Origin: Gorsachius magnificus
Taxonomy: Eukaryota > Chordata > Aves > Pelecaniformes > Ardeidae
NCBI GenBank assembly: GCA_034008185.1
Contig: CM067109.1
Coordinates: 56,568,801-56,632,800 of the forward strand
Reading direction: 5' to 3'
Length of the DNA stretch: 64,000 nucleotides
Shown: one piece after another, positions 63,301 through 64,000 of the stretch
Layout of the letters: each line of letters opens with the position of its first letter
How positions within the stretch are numbered: the first letter of the stretch is position 1
Notes under the pieces: model-generated
Told to the model about the DNA's origin: nothing
The model's database searches: none
The model's input: the letters and a program-made list of their open reading frames with translations, nothing else
Made by a program: the position numbers and the translations under genes

Positions 63301-64000
63301 TCTTTTCATGCCCTGTTGGGGCAGTCTGACTTTCAGTAGAGAAGATTAGTTTGTTATTCTAGCCACCCAGACAAATGTTAAGAAATACCCTTTTAAGGAC
63401 TTTGGGAATTAGGCCAAATTTTTTTTTTTTTTATTCTGTCTTGTACGTTGATCAGATGATTCACATGTTCCCTAATTGGTGCATCCTTAATATATATGCC
63501 AGAAACAAAGGAGCAGTTTGAACTGCATCAAACTCTGCTCTTATTTGGACTGATGCTTTTGTTTCTATGTGTGGAAACAGTTTTCTTAGAGGTGATGCTT
63601 TTTGCCCTTCCCCCCACGCCGCCCTCTTACATTTTATTCCATTGGGTCCATTTTACAGTTTTGGATTGTGGGTTTTTTGGGGAGTGGAGGGTGTTGAAGG
63701 ATACTTTCGATGGGGGACTGGAGGTTTTCCCCTTTTCCCTGTCCTTTATTTTTCTGGGTCATGGAACAAAACCTTGACAGGAGAAATGCCTATATTTTCA
63801 TTGTACTGTTTCTCTCAGCCATAAACTTATAATTCAGGAGATGCTTGTGCTGTTCTTAATGTTTTCCCAAAATGACTTCTGCCTTCATTAGATCATGTTT
63901 AATATTAATGCACAGCAATTGCTTTTGGCGAAACTAGTGCTCCACTTCCAAACTGCTTTGCAGAAAAGAATAAAATGCACATTTTTTTAAGAGTCCTAGC
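60354..64000 (+). other. PRUNE2: PRUNE2 intron 4, left part (runs off the window)
   Basis: No further PRUNE2 exon is visible. I looked for the next expected segment (a Phe-Lys-Trp-Met-like stretch after R-G-S) and did not find it before 64000. The sequence is AT-rich, with a more GC-rich patch near 62180-62330 and a T run near 63420-63432. Open frames below 100 codons have no recognised content. Confidence 0.75.

Noticed and set aside
1..64000. CRISPR arrays, bacterial operons, insertion sequences, ribosome binding sites.
   Set aside because: The window is vertebrate nuclear DNA with spliced genes, CR1 LINEs and ERV LTRs; no such prokaryotic structures are present.

Overview
The window is vertebrate nuclear DNA, and the repeats point to a bird. 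It carries young and old CR1 LINEs with the terminal CATAGAAT/ATTCTATG octamer, and three solo LTRs of avian class III (ERVL-like) type with 5-bp target duplications. The LTR families look like those common in non-galliform birds, but I cannot name the species. Coding sequence is very sparse: about 0.5 kb in 64 kb.

The one gene I can support is the 5' end of PRUNE2 (BMCC1/BNIPXL family) on the + strand. Exon 1 (24864-24899, 12 codons) sits in a strong CpG-island promoter. Exons 2, 3 and 4 lie at 58144-58248, 58703-58905 and 60190-60353. Joined, they give 508 coding bases (169 codons plus one base), with all splice sites GT-AG and the frame kept throughout. They encode the start of the prune-type DHH phosphoesterase-like domain. 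The rest of this large gene, including most of its long middle region and the C-terminal BCH/CRAL-TRIO domain, lies beyond the right edge.

Layout: 1-24.3 kb is upstream intergenic DNA with no supportable gene and three solo LTRs (8931-9989, 13259-13801, 18876-19470). 24.3-25.13 kb is the CpG-island promoter with a consensus CRE and a tandem GC-box array. 24.9-58.14 kb is intron 1 (33 kb). It holds a very old CR1 (28.1-29.3 kb), a tRNA-Leu-like fragment (35.45 kb), a younger CR1 with reverse-transcriptase remnants (36.6-37.5 kb), a CR1 3' end (39.2-39.6 kb), a short CR1 tail (54.86 kb) and several homopolymers. 58.1-60.4 kb holds exons 2-4. 60.35-64 kb is the start of intron 4.

I found no clearly undescribed biological system. 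The points most worth a second look are the replaced DHH motif of PRUNE2, the promoter architecture with an in-frame open upstream reading frame, the inverted pair of related LTRs, the tRNA-Leu-like sequence, and a few protein-like open frames in intron 1 that I could not identify and that may be chance.
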